Shown: piece by piece, positions 1 through 13,300 of the stretch
Layout: each line of letters begins with the position of its first letter
Numbering within the stretch: the first letter of the stretch is position 1
Assembly: GCA_008330645.1 (NCBI GenBank)
Contig: VLTN01000004.1
Location: forward strand, 372,001-436,000
DNA length: 64,000 nucleotides
Direction of reading: 5' to 3'
Origin: Cafeteria roenbergensis
Lineage: Eukaryota; Sar; Bigyra; Bicosoecida; Cafeteriaceae
The notes under the pieces: generated by a model
What the model was told of the DNA's origin: nothing
Database searches by the model: none
Seen by the model: the letters and a program-made list of their open reading frames with translations, nothing else
Position numbers and translations under genes: made by a program

Positions 1-3000
1 CTACAGGCGGGCACTCGCCGCGTCAGCAGCGCTCTGCCAGGAGGCCGCGGCAGCTGTCACCGCTCCAGGCCTTCGCGCCCTTGCGGCCCTGCCTGCTCCC
101 AGCCCGGAGCTGCTCGCCGTCGTGCAGGTTCTGGCTCTGCTCGCAGCCCCCGTGCGGCCGCTGCTGGCAGAGACTGGCGCAAGCTCCGGAGCCATCGCTG
201 CGCCGTACGACCCCGTATCGCGCAAGCTCGTGCTGGCAGGGCCAGGCGGAGCGGCCACGCTCGTGGGCGTGACCGAGGGCCGCGGCATTGGCGTCGAGGT
301 GGGCAGGGCGCCGCTGTTCCACCCGGCAGACGAGCTGCGGCGGCGGGAGCTGCTCCGGCGGGCCGCGCGAGCCGACGCCGCCCAGGGCTTTGCGGGGGCG
401 CGGCAGCGAACGCGGACCCGCCACGAGCGAACAGAAGCGGCGCGGCAGCGGCGGGCAAGCCTGACCATGGCGTCACAAGGCATGGCGGACGCGGCGGCGG
501 CCGAAGCGGGGAACACGCACGGGGCCGCTTCCTCCCAGGCCGAGGCGCGCAGCGCGCCGGGCTCCGAGGCCGGGGGCCCCGCAGGGAGCGAGCAGGAGCG
601 GGCTGAGGCGAGCGGGGACGCCGCGCCGCGCGGCGACGCTGGCGGCTCCTCGGGCGAGGGCGGGTCGTGGGGCCTAAGCCACGTGCTCAGCGGGGCTCTG
701 GCTCGCGGCGCGGTGTCCGTGCTCCTGCCCCCCGCGGCAGCGGAGCGGCAGACCGCGACGGCCGTGCTTGCGTTGCCCTGGGCCAGGCTGCGGGAGGCGC
801 TGCGCCGTCCGGCGCTGCTCACACGGGTCCGACGGCTCGCCGCCGCTGCGCGCGGGCTGCGTCTGGCGCTGCCAGAATCCCGCCTTCGGGCCGCCCGCGC
901 GGCGCTGCTGGACCCTTCCATCACGCCCAGGTCGGTGGCTGCGTCGGCCTCTTCGCCGCTGCCACGAGCTCTGCCCGGCCAGGCGGTCGCGGCCCTCGGC
1001 TGGGGCCAGGCCCAGGATTGGGCCACACCCCTGGACTCCGAGCCGGACGCCGCGGCTCGAGCCGTGGGCAGGGCAGGGCCATGGGCCGGAGAGGAGGCGC
1101 CCGGCGCGTCCGCGATTGGCCAGGCGCCCGGCGCCGCGCAGGCGCCTCGCTCGCTCCCCCGGCCCGCGGGGGCCGCGGGCCCGGCTGCGCACCTGATTGC
1201 GGCAGCGCGATCCTCTGGCGCGTGGCACGGCGCGCGCGCCGGAGCCGGAGGAGCGAGAAGCAGGCGCGGCTGGGAGCAGGAGGGGCTGGCCGTGTCCGGG
1301 CCAGGAGCGCTCGCCGCGGACTGCGCGGCGTCTCTGCTCGCCTGGTGCCGCTGCCTTCTGGAAGTGGCGCGGCTGACGCCCCCGTTCTGGCTGTCCCCCG
1401 GCGAGGTCCTCGGCGCTGTGGAGGACGCTGTGAGGGCGGAGGAGGCCGAGGAGGCCGCGGCTGCTCGCGACGCGGCGAGCAAGGGGCTGCCGCCCCCGGC
1501 CAGGTTGCGGCTTGCCGCCGCCGCCGCCGCCGCCGCCCCTTCTGGAGCGGGGGGAGGGGCGTCCGGAGGCGCGGCCGTGCTTGAAATCGCCGAGGCAGAC
1601 GAGGACAAGCAGCGCCGGTACATTGAAGGCGTCGTGGCCGGCGCGCTCAGCGACGCGGGGCTGCAGGCCGAGGAGGACGCCGCCTCCCCGGTGCCCGATG
1701 GAGCCACCAGCCACGCTGCCGCCGACGCGTCTGGCCCTGGGGCGCTGCCGGCGGGCGGCCGCTCCGGCCGCGAGGCCGAGGCGGCCGACGCTCCGCGAGT
1801 GCTGCCTTGGGCGCCCGCCTCCGCCACGCTGCCTTCACCCCCGCCCCTCCGCTGGATCGAGCCCTCGGTCCTGGGGCCCAGCCCGCTGCCGCCCCGGCCG
1901 TCAATCGTCCTGGTCGCGACTGACACGCCGGCTCATGCCGCTGCCCGCCTGCCCCGCGCGCTCCTCTCTGACCTGCCCGGGCTGTTCACCCACCTTCCTC
2001 GCACTCTCACGATGGAGGACGCGCCTGCCTTGCTGGCGCTGCTCCGCGCAGGCCGCTCAGTCGTGGCGCACGCGGACGTCGGCATCACGGTGCGAGGTCG
2101 GAGGCGGTTCGCCCGCGCGCTCTCGGCTCTCGTGAGGGCGATTTCGGACGTGAGCGCGGCAGAGGCGGCTGCCACAAAAGGCGGCGGACTCCCCGGGGCA
2201 GCACCCGCAGTGGTCGTCGTGCGCGGATCGGAGAGAAACCGCTCGGGCGCCGTGCGCATTGCCACCCGCGACCCGCTGCGCCGTGCTGCGATCGACGCGG
2301 CACGGGCCCAGACGCTCGACGCCGCCCTGCAGCGCGGTGGCGAGGGCGGGCGAGGCGGCGCGCCTGGCGGCCCGCCGCTGCCTGCGTCTGCAGCAGCCAG
2401 GGCCGCGCTGGACGCCCGGCGAGCGGCCCTCTTGCACGGCGAGCAGCAGCGCACCGGGGAGCTCGCGCGCCTCAACGCGGCGCTCCCAGTGGGCGCGTCG
2501 GCCCGCATGCCCGGGGGCGGGCTTGGCGTGGACGGGGCGCCCTTCACCGGCCTCGTCGCGGGGGAGGGCCAGCCCGGGCGCCGCGGTCGCGCGAGGGAGC
2601 TGGGGCTGGGCTCCGCGGGCGCCTTTTCCCGAGCAGGCGCGGCTGGCGGCGGCCCCGCCGCAGACGGCGCTGCGGGCGGTCGGTCGGCCGGTGCGGAGGG
2701 CGGTGGCGCCAGCGAGGCGGCGGCAACTGGCGGCGACGCCGACCGAGCCGCCGAGGCCATGGAGCGCATCGCCGACGCGCAGGACGCGGAGAGCCAGCGA
2801 AAGGCGGAGAGGCTGTGGCAGTGGCGGCCTGCTGCGAGGGCTTCCCTCTTCGGCTGCGCGCTGGGGTCGGAGGCGGACTGGCATGTGTTTGCCGTGGGGC
2901 AGCGGGGTCGAAGCGTGTTCGAGGAGGCAGCGCCGGATGCACCGTGGGACGCCCCGGCAGCGGCGCGCGCTGCCGGCGCGGTTCGGGGCGAGGCAGGCGA

Positions 3001-4901
3001 CAGCGAGAGCGACCTGGAGGGGGACGGCGACAACGAGGGCGCAAGCTTCGGGCTGCGGCTCAGGCCAGGGCAGGACCGGCGCAAGCGCGGCCCGGCCCGC
3101 GACGGGGCTCGCGCGGTGCTTGCGCCCCGCCTGGCAGGAATGACCCAAGCCGGCGATAGCTCCGCCGACGTCCTCACGGAGCCCAGGCAGCCGGAGCGGG
3201 CGGGAGGGACGACGCAGTTCGTGGCCGGCGGTCGGGGCAGGGGCGCGGGCGCGGGCGCGGGCGCGGGCGCTCGCGGCCCGGGCGGCCGCAGCGGCGGCGG
3301 TGGCGGCGGCGGAGACGCGGGGGCTTCGCGCAGGCGGCTCTGGAGCGGACCCCGGCTGTGCGGGCGGGAGGCTGTGCTCAAGAGCGCGCTTGAGGCGTGC
3401 GCAGAGCTGGTGTACCGCATGCGAGGGGGTGACGGCGGTGCCGGGCCGCAGGGGCTGGTCAGGCTGCGGCGCGACGCTCGGGCAACGGCTGCCCGCCCCG
3501 CGGCAGACCCGGGCACCCTGCTGGTGCTGGAGGCTGCCGGCGTGCTGCTGCGCGCGGGCGCCACCGCCGCGTCACGGGCCACGCCACTGGAGCGAGAACC
3601 CGGCGCCGCGGGCTGGGGCGCGCTGTGGGGCGCTGGGAGGCGGCTGTTGCTGGTGGGGCCGGAGCGGCTCGCCGACGTGATGTTCTCCACGACGTTTGGC
3701 GAGGCCGACCGAGGCCGCAGCGACCTGCCGGGCATGTCGTGGGGCGGCGGGGTCTTGCCGGCTGCCACTCGCCGCACGCTCTGGGCGTTCGTGCAGCACC
3801 CGCAGTGGCCGCGGCCGGAGAAGGCGCCCTCCCGCTGCGTCGTCGCGGCGCTGCTGTGTGCCTGGGTGGAGGCCCGCGCTGTGGCCGAGGAGGCGCTGGC
3901 GCGGGGCGGCGGGCCTGCCCGGCCCCTCTGGCGCAGCGACTCGGCGGCGGCATCGAGCGCAGCGGAGGCCGAGGCGGATGTCCAGGCCCACACGCTGGGC
4001 GAGAACGCCCCGCTGCACGGCGTCGTGACTGCCGTGGTGGAGGTCAAGGACGGAACAGTGGGTGCATGGCTGGCCCCGCGCTCCGGCGCCTCTGACGGAT
4101 GGTTCGGCAACGACGGGGAGGCAGGCGCTGGGGCGCCGCCGACCGAGGCCACAGTGATTCCAGAGGGGCCTGCTGCTGGGAAGGGCGGCCGCGCCAAGCA
4201 CGGTCGCGTGCAGGCCAAGCAAGGCGACGCGGCGCTGGGCTTCGCGCGCCAGAGCGCGCTGGCCGAGGCGGCCGCGGCGGCAGCGCGCGCGGACGCCGCG
4301 GGGGGGCGCTTTGACTGGCTGGAGGTGACCTCCGGTCTGCGTGTCGGCCGAGCGCCGGCTCCTCCCGACGGGGACGACGGCGAGGGCGGGTGGGTGACGG
4401 CCCACGAGCTTGTCCTGCGCTCCGTGATGCGCGAGTGCCTCGTGTTCTCGGGCGCCGTGGCCGTTCCGTGGGACGCGGGGGAGGAGAACGCGGACCTGGC
4501 GGTCCAGGCTCTTTCGCCCGACGGCGAGGGCGTGGCAAGGCTTCTGGACCACGAGTGCACCCCTGAGCAGATCGCCGAGGGGCGGGCTGCCCAAGCTGTC
4601 AGCGGCAACGTGGCGCTGGCCAGGCACGTGGCGCAGAGCGGCTCTGCCGCGCGTCTCTTCGGGAACAGGGCCGTGGCAGCCGTCGGGGCCATCGGGCAGG
4701 CGGGCGGGCGCAGCGGCGCTCCGCTGCAGAGTTTTGACGCGGCCACGGTGCTGCGCAGGCTGCGAGGGCAGCAGGGGCGGCTCGCCCAGCAGGCCTTCGC
4801 CGAGGCCGCTCGGGCAAAGGCGCTGGCGAGCGGGGACGATCTCCCCCAAAGCAGCCCGCACCCGCCAGCCGCTGGGATGCCAGCCGCCTCCCGCCTCGAG
4901 A

Positions 4902-4938
<37 letters not shown>

Positions 4939-7900
4939 AGCTGTCTCCAGCGGCGCTGGCGGTGAGCGGCGAGTGTGTGCGGTGTCCATGTTCCGCTGCT
5001 GCCACCGCCTCTTCGCGTTCGCGTGGGACGGTGCGTCGCAGCGCCTTCGGTGCGTGGCCACGGCGGACGACGTCGACCACCCGTCCAGGCTGCTCGCGCC
5101 CGCCGTGGTGATGTCCGCGGCTGCGCAGCGCGACGAGTGGGCCCGGAGGCGGCCCCGGACGTCCGCGCAGGTGTTCCGCGCGCTGGCCGGCATCCTGCGC
5201 TTTTGCCGCGACCCGCGGTCCGGCAGGGTGCTGCTGGAGCTGAGGCGCCAGCGGAGGCTTCTCTTCCGGCGCGTGGCTCGCGTTGACAGCACGCCGGCGG
5301 CGGTCGAGGGGTGGCTAGAGGCGGGGGGCGCGCTCTCCTTCACTGCTCGCCTGCTGGGCGACTTCGCGTCCCCCGGCCCGCTCGTGCTCCGAGTGCCGGC
5401 AAGCGTTGTGGCAGCGGTTGCGGCGGCGACGCCCTCCCCGGCGGAGCGAGCCGCGCTCACCAGCGGCACCGAGGTGCGCGTCGCCCTCACCCTGCTGGCG
5501 AGAGTGCGGGCGGCGGTGCTGGTGCGGGGTGTCGACCGGCCAAGCGTTGCGCCTGCCGAGCTGCCAGCTTGGAGAAACGCCAGCGGCGGCGCAGGCGCGA
5601 CCAGGCGCGAGTCTCGGCGCGGCATCGCAGAGAGCAAGGACGACGATGCTGGCGGAGGTGGAGGGGCCCCGGGCGGGCTCCAGGAGGGAGCCATGGTGGC
5701 CTGGGAGCGGGCCGGAGGGGCGCTCGAGCCCGCAGGCGAGCGCGAGGCCGGAGCGCTTGCGGCCAGCGCCATGGCAGGCTACGGGGCAGCCACGGGGGCG
5801 GCGATGCAGCGGCGGCAGGCGCGCGGGGCGTCGAGACAGCCTGGGGGCGAGGCCGCCAGCGGCGCGGGCGCAACGGGCGGCTCGGCGCCATCGCTGGCGC
5901 TGGCGCTGCGCGTTCCCGGCGAGGGAGGCAGCCTGGCCGCCGCGTGGACCCAGCGCGTGTCCGGCGTGGCCCGCATCGTGCGCTGCTTCCGCTTCGTGGA
6001 CGCCATGTCGGCTGCGGGCAGGTGTGACGACCTCACCGTCGCTGTGTTCACGCCAGGATCGGGGCGCACCGACGTGACGAGGCTTTCAGCGCGCGAGCAA
6101 CGCATTCTGCTCGGCAGCGCCGCGGCGACGGGCGCCGCTCTGCAGGCCAGCCTGGGTCCCCTCTTGGTCGCCGTCAGCCGGGCAGGACCTTTGCCCATCC
6201 CGGAGTGGCAGGGAGTAGGTGGCAGCCTTGCCGACGGCGCAGGAGACGAGGAGGCCGCGACCGCACAACGCGCTTCCCCGAGCAACGGGTGGGCGTGGGG
6301 CTGCGACGACGCCGCATTCGCGGACCAAGCCAGCGGCGAGCGGCTGTCGGAGCTTCCCGCCGGCCTCGAGGGGGCCTGGGCCACAGGGTCACTGGGGCTC
6401 GGCCCGGCGGCGGGAGGGGCAGGCCTGCAGCACGAGGGCGAGCAAAGGGGCGGTGATCGAGGCTCCGCTCGGGGCGGCAGCTCCGACGCCGCAACGGCAG
6501 GCCCGGGCACGCGTGCGTGGCAGGGGCGGGGAGGCGCCGACACCGAAATGGGCGGCGCCGGCGCCGGACGCGAGACCGCCGGCGAACGTGGCGCGGCGAA
6601 CGATTCGCTCGACGTGCCGGTGTTTGACGCGCCCCGCACCTGGAACGAGGCCGCGCGAGAGGCGGGCAGGCCCTGGGTGGGGCTTCGCTGCAAGCCGCAC
6701 GGGCGGGGAGGCTGGCCGCTGAGGCGTGCCGAGGTGACCTCGCAGCGCGTGACCGTATCGCGGGTGCTGCTTCGCGGCGCCACGCGCCTGGGCTCGGCCA
6801 CTGCGCGCGTCACTGTGTATCTGGCGCCCCGGGATGGCCTCATGACGGGGTCGAAGAGCGAGGAGGACGTCGGCAGCGCCGGGTTGCGGATCGAGGCGGA
6901 AACCAGTGGGCCAACCACCCCCGAGGACGGGGGCAGTCTGAGCGATCTCGACGCCGAAGCCGCCACGGCGAACTCGCTCGCGGCCCGACGGTGGGTCTTG
7001 CGGCTGAGCAGCGAGGAGGTCGTGGGAGTGGTGGAGGCGGCGGCGGCGGCAGCGGCGGCGCGCAGGCGGTACTTGCGCTCGGCGCACGCGGAGGACATGG
7101 GGCTGGCTGCGCAGGTGCCCGAGGCCGACGGCACGCTGACTGCTGCCCTGGCCGCCAGCGCGCCCGCTGGGGCTGCCCGTTCCGCTGGCTCTGGCGTCGT
7201 TGGCGCCGGCGGGACGAGCGAAGAGGCCGCGGCTCTGTTGGGCCGCGGGCCCGCGCTCGCAGAGGACGACGACGCGTCGTCGCTGGGTGCGGGTTCGGCG
7301 CACTCGGGCGACAGCAGGGCGGTTGCGCTGCGGCACGGCGGCGGCGGGTCATCGGTGGCCAGTGGCTGGAGCCCGGGCGGCGGCGGAGACGACGATGCAG
7401 AGGCTGCCGCCGAGTCGACCATCGGCCGAATGGCGGGGCCCCCCGCTGCCTGGCGCGGGCCCCTCCACGGAATCCCGGTGCCGCCGCCTGGTGGGGCCAT
7501 GGCCGCGGTGGCTGCGTCCGCCGCCGCCGGCATGCTCGAATCGGCCCGGAAGCGCGCTGCCGTTGAGGTTGTGCGCGGCCAGGGCGACGAAACCGCGGCC
7601 CGTGCGCTCGAAGCGCCGTCAACGGCCAACGCCCTGGGCATCGTCGCACCCGCCAGCGCCCTGGCGGCGCTGGCCACGCCGGTCTGGCCCTGTGAGAGCG
7701 CCACTGCGGCCAAGGCCGTCGCAACCGTGCTTGTGTCCATGCTGCGACTGGTCCCGGGCAGCGCCGAGGCGGAGCCCCCTCGGCCGTCTGCCTCGCCGGA
7801 GGCTCTCGCCGCTGCCCTGTGGGCGGCGGCAGAGCTGGAGGCGGAGGTGGCCGACGCGTCCGCTGCCACCGGGCCCTTGGCGCCCGCAGCGTGGAAGCCC

Positions 7901-10330
7901 ATTGGGGCGGCTCCAGTCGCCAGCCCTGTGGCGTCGTACCCTGCCTCCCGGCCGGCAACGGCGGCGTCGGCTCGGCCAACGGACTCTGCCGGCGCGCCCG
8001 AGGGACGGGACGCTCAGGCAGCTGCTGCGGCGCTGGCGCTCGGGCTCGTGGCCTCCTCGGGGCCGGCAGCGGCCGCTGTTGGCCGCGCCTTCGCGGCCCG
8101 CTCCTGGGTCGACGAGGCGGCAGGGTCGGGCGGGAGTGCGGCAGGCAGCAGCCACGCGCTGCTTGCCCAGGACGGTCCGAGCTTCGCCCCGGCAGGCTTG
8201 GGAGGCGGCGCCGGCGTCGAGGTGTCGGGCCCGTCGCCGCTTCCGCACGTGCTGCTGCGCCGCCGCTACGACGACCGCGGGCCGCGGGATGCGAAGAGCG
8301 CGGGAGGCGGCTCGGACGAAGACAGCGACGGGGCGCTTGCCCTGAGGGCGTGGGGCAGCGGTCCGGGCAGCGAGGGCGAGCTCGACGAGGGGGACGAGGA
8401 GGACGGCAGCGGCGAGGCCAGCGACGCGCCGACCAAGCAAGGGGACTGGTCGCGCTGGGGCGTGGCGGCGCTCAAGTCGCGCGCCGCGCTGCGCTTGCTT
8501 GCCGCTCGGCGCTCGGTGGGGAGGATCAGCTCCTCCCGCTGGCGGGCCGCGGCCTCAGTGCGCGACGCCTCAAACCCGCGAACCACGCTGCCGAGAGAGC
8601 CGCGCTCGTCCACCGTGGCCCTGGCCGATGCGCTGGCCAGAGGTGGTCTGCTTGCCTCGGAGTCAGAGGAGGCTGCCCGCGCGGCCGCAGCTGCTGCCGG
8701 AGCTGGCGCAAGGCTGGCCACTGGCGCAGCCGTGGTGGCTGAGGCGTGCGCGGCGGCCGGCCCTGCCGCTCCCGGGAGCGCGTGGAGGCTGCTCGGCCTC
8801 AACGTCGACGAACCTCTCGCCGGGTACGTGCCGTTCGTTCGCGCGCATCCGCCGGCCCTGGGCAGGGCGACGCATGGCGCGCCCGTTGTGCCGGCCGTAG
8901 TGGTGTCGGCGTCAGCGGACCTCGAGGGCGACAGCGGCCAGCGGGGAGGGGGGCGGCCTGACGGGGCATGGCTGCGGCTCCTCCTCGGCGTGGGAGACCA
9001 GTGGGAGATGACGAGGGGAGGCGCAAGGGTTGTGGCCCCTGCCGCCGTCGGCGGCAAGGAGTTCGTGCGGAAGTGGTGCGAGGAGGCAGTGGCTGCGGTC
9101 GAAGCGTGCGACATCTCGGCGATGCGAGACGCCATGCGCAGGCTCGGCGTACAGAGCGAGGAGCCGGCGCGCCCCCAGCCCGACGTCGGAGGCGACGCTG
9201 CTAGCGCCGCAGAGGACGAAGGGCTGCCGGAACCCCGCCCCGCCAGGCCGCTGTACCGCTTCACGGTCGTGGCATCGGCCGTTGACGCCGTGGCTCGCGT
9301 TCCCGAGCTGCAACGCCGGTGCAAGGCCGTCATTGCCGCGGCGCACCATTTGCGGGAGGCCTCCGAGGCGCTGAGCGCAACGCGTTCAGCGGCTGCGAGG
9401 TCCGTGCCTCGCGACCGGTGGATGCGCTGCGGCGTGCCACGGGCTTCGAGGCCGGGGGAGCTTGCGCCGCCGCCCGTGGCCGACGCGCCTCCAACCGTGT
9501 CAGCTGTTGCTGACACCGCGCTGGCCTTGGCAGAGGTCGAGCTCGCGCGCACTGCCGTGGCCTTTGACCGCGCGAACGACCGCCTCCGCTCCGGCATCTC
9601 TGCAGCCGTTGCTTGGGGCGTTCGTGCCGCTCCCCTCGTCATTGCCGCCGTGAGAGCCGGAATCGTGCACCCCCGGCAGCCCGGGCTCAGCCCGTGGTTC
9701 GCTGACGCGCACGGCGCTGCCTCTGCGCCAGCGGAGGCCGCCTCGCACGCGGAAGCAGCGCCCCTGGCGCATGCTGAAGGGGGAGCGGGCCAGCCCCACG
9801 GGGCCGCGGCTGCAGCGCCACCGCTGATGCCCGGCGCGCTCGGGGGGCTCGACCTCGAGCACGACACGGCCGACCCTCGCTCGGTTGAGGCACGGCCCCT
9901 GTCGGCAACGTCCGCCCATTCCCGGCGACCACCGTCCCGCCCCGGGTCGTCTTTGTCGCTTTCGCGGCCCAGTTCGAGGGGAGGCCTGATTGACCCCAGC
10001 AGCCGCGTTTCCAGCCGCCTAGGCTCCTTCTTGACGCACTCAGACGGCCAGCTGGGCACAGCCAGCAAGTCGCAGAGCCGGCTTGGCTCGGTGAGCCACC
10101 AAACCAGCCGCATCGGCTCGATGAGCAATCCCACCAGCCGCCTAGGGTCCGTCGGAATGTTGCCGCGCAGCAGGCTGGGCTCCACGGACCAGACTGCTGA
10201 CCAGCAAGGGAGTGACGCTGCCGGGAGCGACGGCAACCAGTCCACCGAAGAGCTAGGCGGCGGTGTTGAGGCCGGGGGCGGGCTCAAGGGCGCTGGCGGG
10301 GCCGAGCACCGTGCCACTGACGCGGACGCA

Positions 10331-10365
<35 letters not shown>

Positions 10366-13300
10366 GGAAGCGCTCATCCCCAGCCGCCCGTCCACGGCCG
10401 CCTCCGGCCCCGAGCCGCTGGACGAGGCGGAGCCCGCCGCCGCGCCGCCTGCACCGCCTTCCAGCAATGACATGGCGTCGGATCCCCTCGGCATGCCGTC
10501 CGCGCGATCAGTCGGGTCCCGGAGCCGCATAAACACGTCGCGTTCCCGTGGCCTCTTCCGTCCCAGCTCCAGCGGCGCGGTCACGGCTGTGGACTTGCCT
10601 GTGTCGCAGTCTCGTCGCCATTCGGTCTTGCCCAGGCCCGCCACTGCGGCCTCCGCTGCGGCCCTCCTTGCCGGAGCGCCCCCGCCGTCGGTGCGCGTGT
10701 TTCGGCGGGCTATGCCCCTGCCAGTGGTCTCGCGCGACGACTACGGCAACCTGCCGCCCGCCCTGGTTCGCGCCTGCCTCGTGCCCCACGCCCTGGGCCT
10801 GGTCGGCTGCTTCCCCCTCAAGGAGGGGCCCGACAAGGAGCGCATGCTCGTCGCCCGCGCCGCCGCCGCGCTGGTTCTCTCGGGGGACGACACCGACGTC
10901 CTCGCTGACGCAGCCGCCCAGCCCGGCGGCCTGCCGCTTCCCTCGGAGCTGGGGCCGCTGGGCGTTGCCGAGGCGGCAGCTCGCCGGCCGCTCGACCAAG
11001 CCCACCACCGAATGGCCACGCTGACAGTCACGGTCGACTGGGTGCCTCTCCCGGACCAGCTGGCAGCGGGCGTAGCCGCGGCGCTGGCCGAGGCTGTGGC
11101 CGGGGATCAGGACCAGGGGCGCGGCAGCGGCGGCGCCGGCGGCGGCGGCGCAACCGCCGGGGCTGGCGCGGGCGGGGGCGAGGACGACCGTCAGAGCGCG
11201 GGCACTGCGCTGGGCACGCCGCGCCCTTCCTTGCCCGTTCTCCACGTAGAGGCCTACTGCGCGGACTCGTCGCACAAGGCCGTGACGGAGATTCCCCTCA
11301 CGCGCGCGGCGCTAACGCAGGTGCTGGGCGAGGTGCCGCTCGAGGAGGAGGAGGAGAGGGAGGAGGAGTCCCGGGGCCGGGGCCCGCCGTCAGAGGCGCA
11401 GCGAGCCCGGTCAGCGGCAGCCGCCGAAGCCGCCGATCTTGTGACGCACCTGGCCGGCGAGGCGCTGGCTTCCGCGGGCGGCATGATGAGCGGCGCGTCG
11501 CCCGACACTCTGCGCTGCCTGGAGGCGCTTTCAGCGGCGCTGCGGCCTCTGGTTGAGGAGCGCCTCGTGCCCCGGCTGGCGCTCGGCCCGCCGGACGCGG
11601 ACGCGGCGGCGGTGGCCGACGCGGAGCGGATGCTGGGCGTGGCCGCCCGCGAGGAGCGTGTGTCGGCGGCCGTGGCCGCTGCGCGCGAGGCGCGGCAGGC
11701 CGCCCTGACCGCGTACGCGGCGTCCGAGGCCGCTAAGGGCAGGCTCTCGGAGGACGAGGCCAACCGGGCCGTGTTCGAGGGCATGAACATGTGGCGCGAG
11801 GAGGGCGGGGAGGAGCGGGCGGCGGCGGCCGCGAGGGCAGCGGAAGCCGAAGCGGACGCGGTGCAGCAGCAGGGCGCCCTTGGCCACCGCGGCGCGGCCC
11901 CGGGCCCCGATCGGGAGGAGGAGGCCAGGGCGGCCGAGGCCCTGCTGCGCGCCACCGCCCCGGGCGGCTTCGCGCTGCTTGTTGCCAGGGACCTGCTCAC
12001 CGACACGGAGGCCGCGGTTCCAGGCGAGAGGCCGGGGGCCGCGGCCGCCGGCAGGGTCTACGTGGCTTCGGCGGGCGGCGGCGGCGACGACCAGGACGAC
12101 GGGGCGGCTGGGGCCACCGAGGCGGCCGGCAGGCCCGGCGCGCGCGGCGCCGGCGGCGCCGGGGCGATGCCGACAGCGCACGAGGCGCTCGCGGCCACGC
12201 CCTCCCGCCAGCGGCAGGCAGCCTCTGACATGGAGGTGCGGGGGTGGGCTGACGGCGGCGGCCGCGGCGGCGGCATGCCCGCGCTGTCCGGCGCGTTCCC
12301 CTTGGGCCTGGCCTTCTCTGCGGCCACGCCAGCGTCGGCTGGCGACCAGTCGTCCACGTCGCCCGGGTCGTCCCGGGCCACCTCGGCGAATCCCAACACT
12401 GGCCGCTCCGACCGCCGCGCTGCCGCGGGCGCCGTCGACCCCCTTGGGCGGCCGCTGCCCAGCGGCTCCACCTCCGGCATGTTCCTGGACAGCGGCAGCG
12501 TGGACGACTTCGCCTTCGCCCCGGCCGTCGCGCTCGGGTACAAGTCAGCGGGCGCGGGAGCGCGCGGGGGGACGGACGGTGGTGGCGGGGCTGCGGGAGC
12601 CTCGGAGACCAAGGACGAGGACGGCAGCCAGCCCGCGTCCTCCCGGCCGGACGTGCCGCGCCTGGCCCCGTGGCAGTCCCGGCGGGCGGGAGGCAGCGCT
12701 GCCGCCAGCACGAGCGCGTTTGCGACCGGCGCTACCGGCCAAGCCCGGGGCGTCAAGGTCCTCTCCAAGGCGGTGCGGGTCGACGGCGTGCCCCTCGTGC
12801 TGACGGTGTTCGACACTGGGCCTGACGGCGAGGACACGTCACCGATGCCGTCGCCCTCGGTCGGGCGGAGGTCGGCGCCGCACGCCAGGTGCGTCGCCTC
12901 GCTGCGGATGAGCGCGTACCACTCAGCCACGGGCGCGACCGTGTCTCTGGCTGTGGACAGGGATGCCGTATGCCGAGCCCTGGAGCAGGCCGAGCGCGAG
13001 GCCGGCGACGACGCTGCGGCTGACGGCGGCCCCGCCACCCAGGACGACTCGGCTGAGGCTGGCTGGCGCGCTTGCGGCTCTGCGCTGGGTCTGCCTCACG
13101 GCCCGAGGCGCTTGCAGGCGGCCCGTGAGCTGGCGATGTGGCTCGCAGGGCGGCTGCGCTTCTGGGTGCTCACGCCTGCAGGGGAGCGCCCGCCCCCGAC
13201 GCTGGCCGGCAGCGACGACGCCGACGGCGCCACTCCTCGCGTCGACCCGTCGGCGGCCGGGCTTCGCCTGGGCCTGTCGCTGGGCGGCATGCTGTACAGC

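Noticed and set aside
1933-5772. 1,279-codon open frame on the minus strand
   Set aside because: It is antisense to the giant gene. Its translation is Ser/Pro/Arg/Ala low complexity without islands, which is a mirror effect of GC-rich codons.
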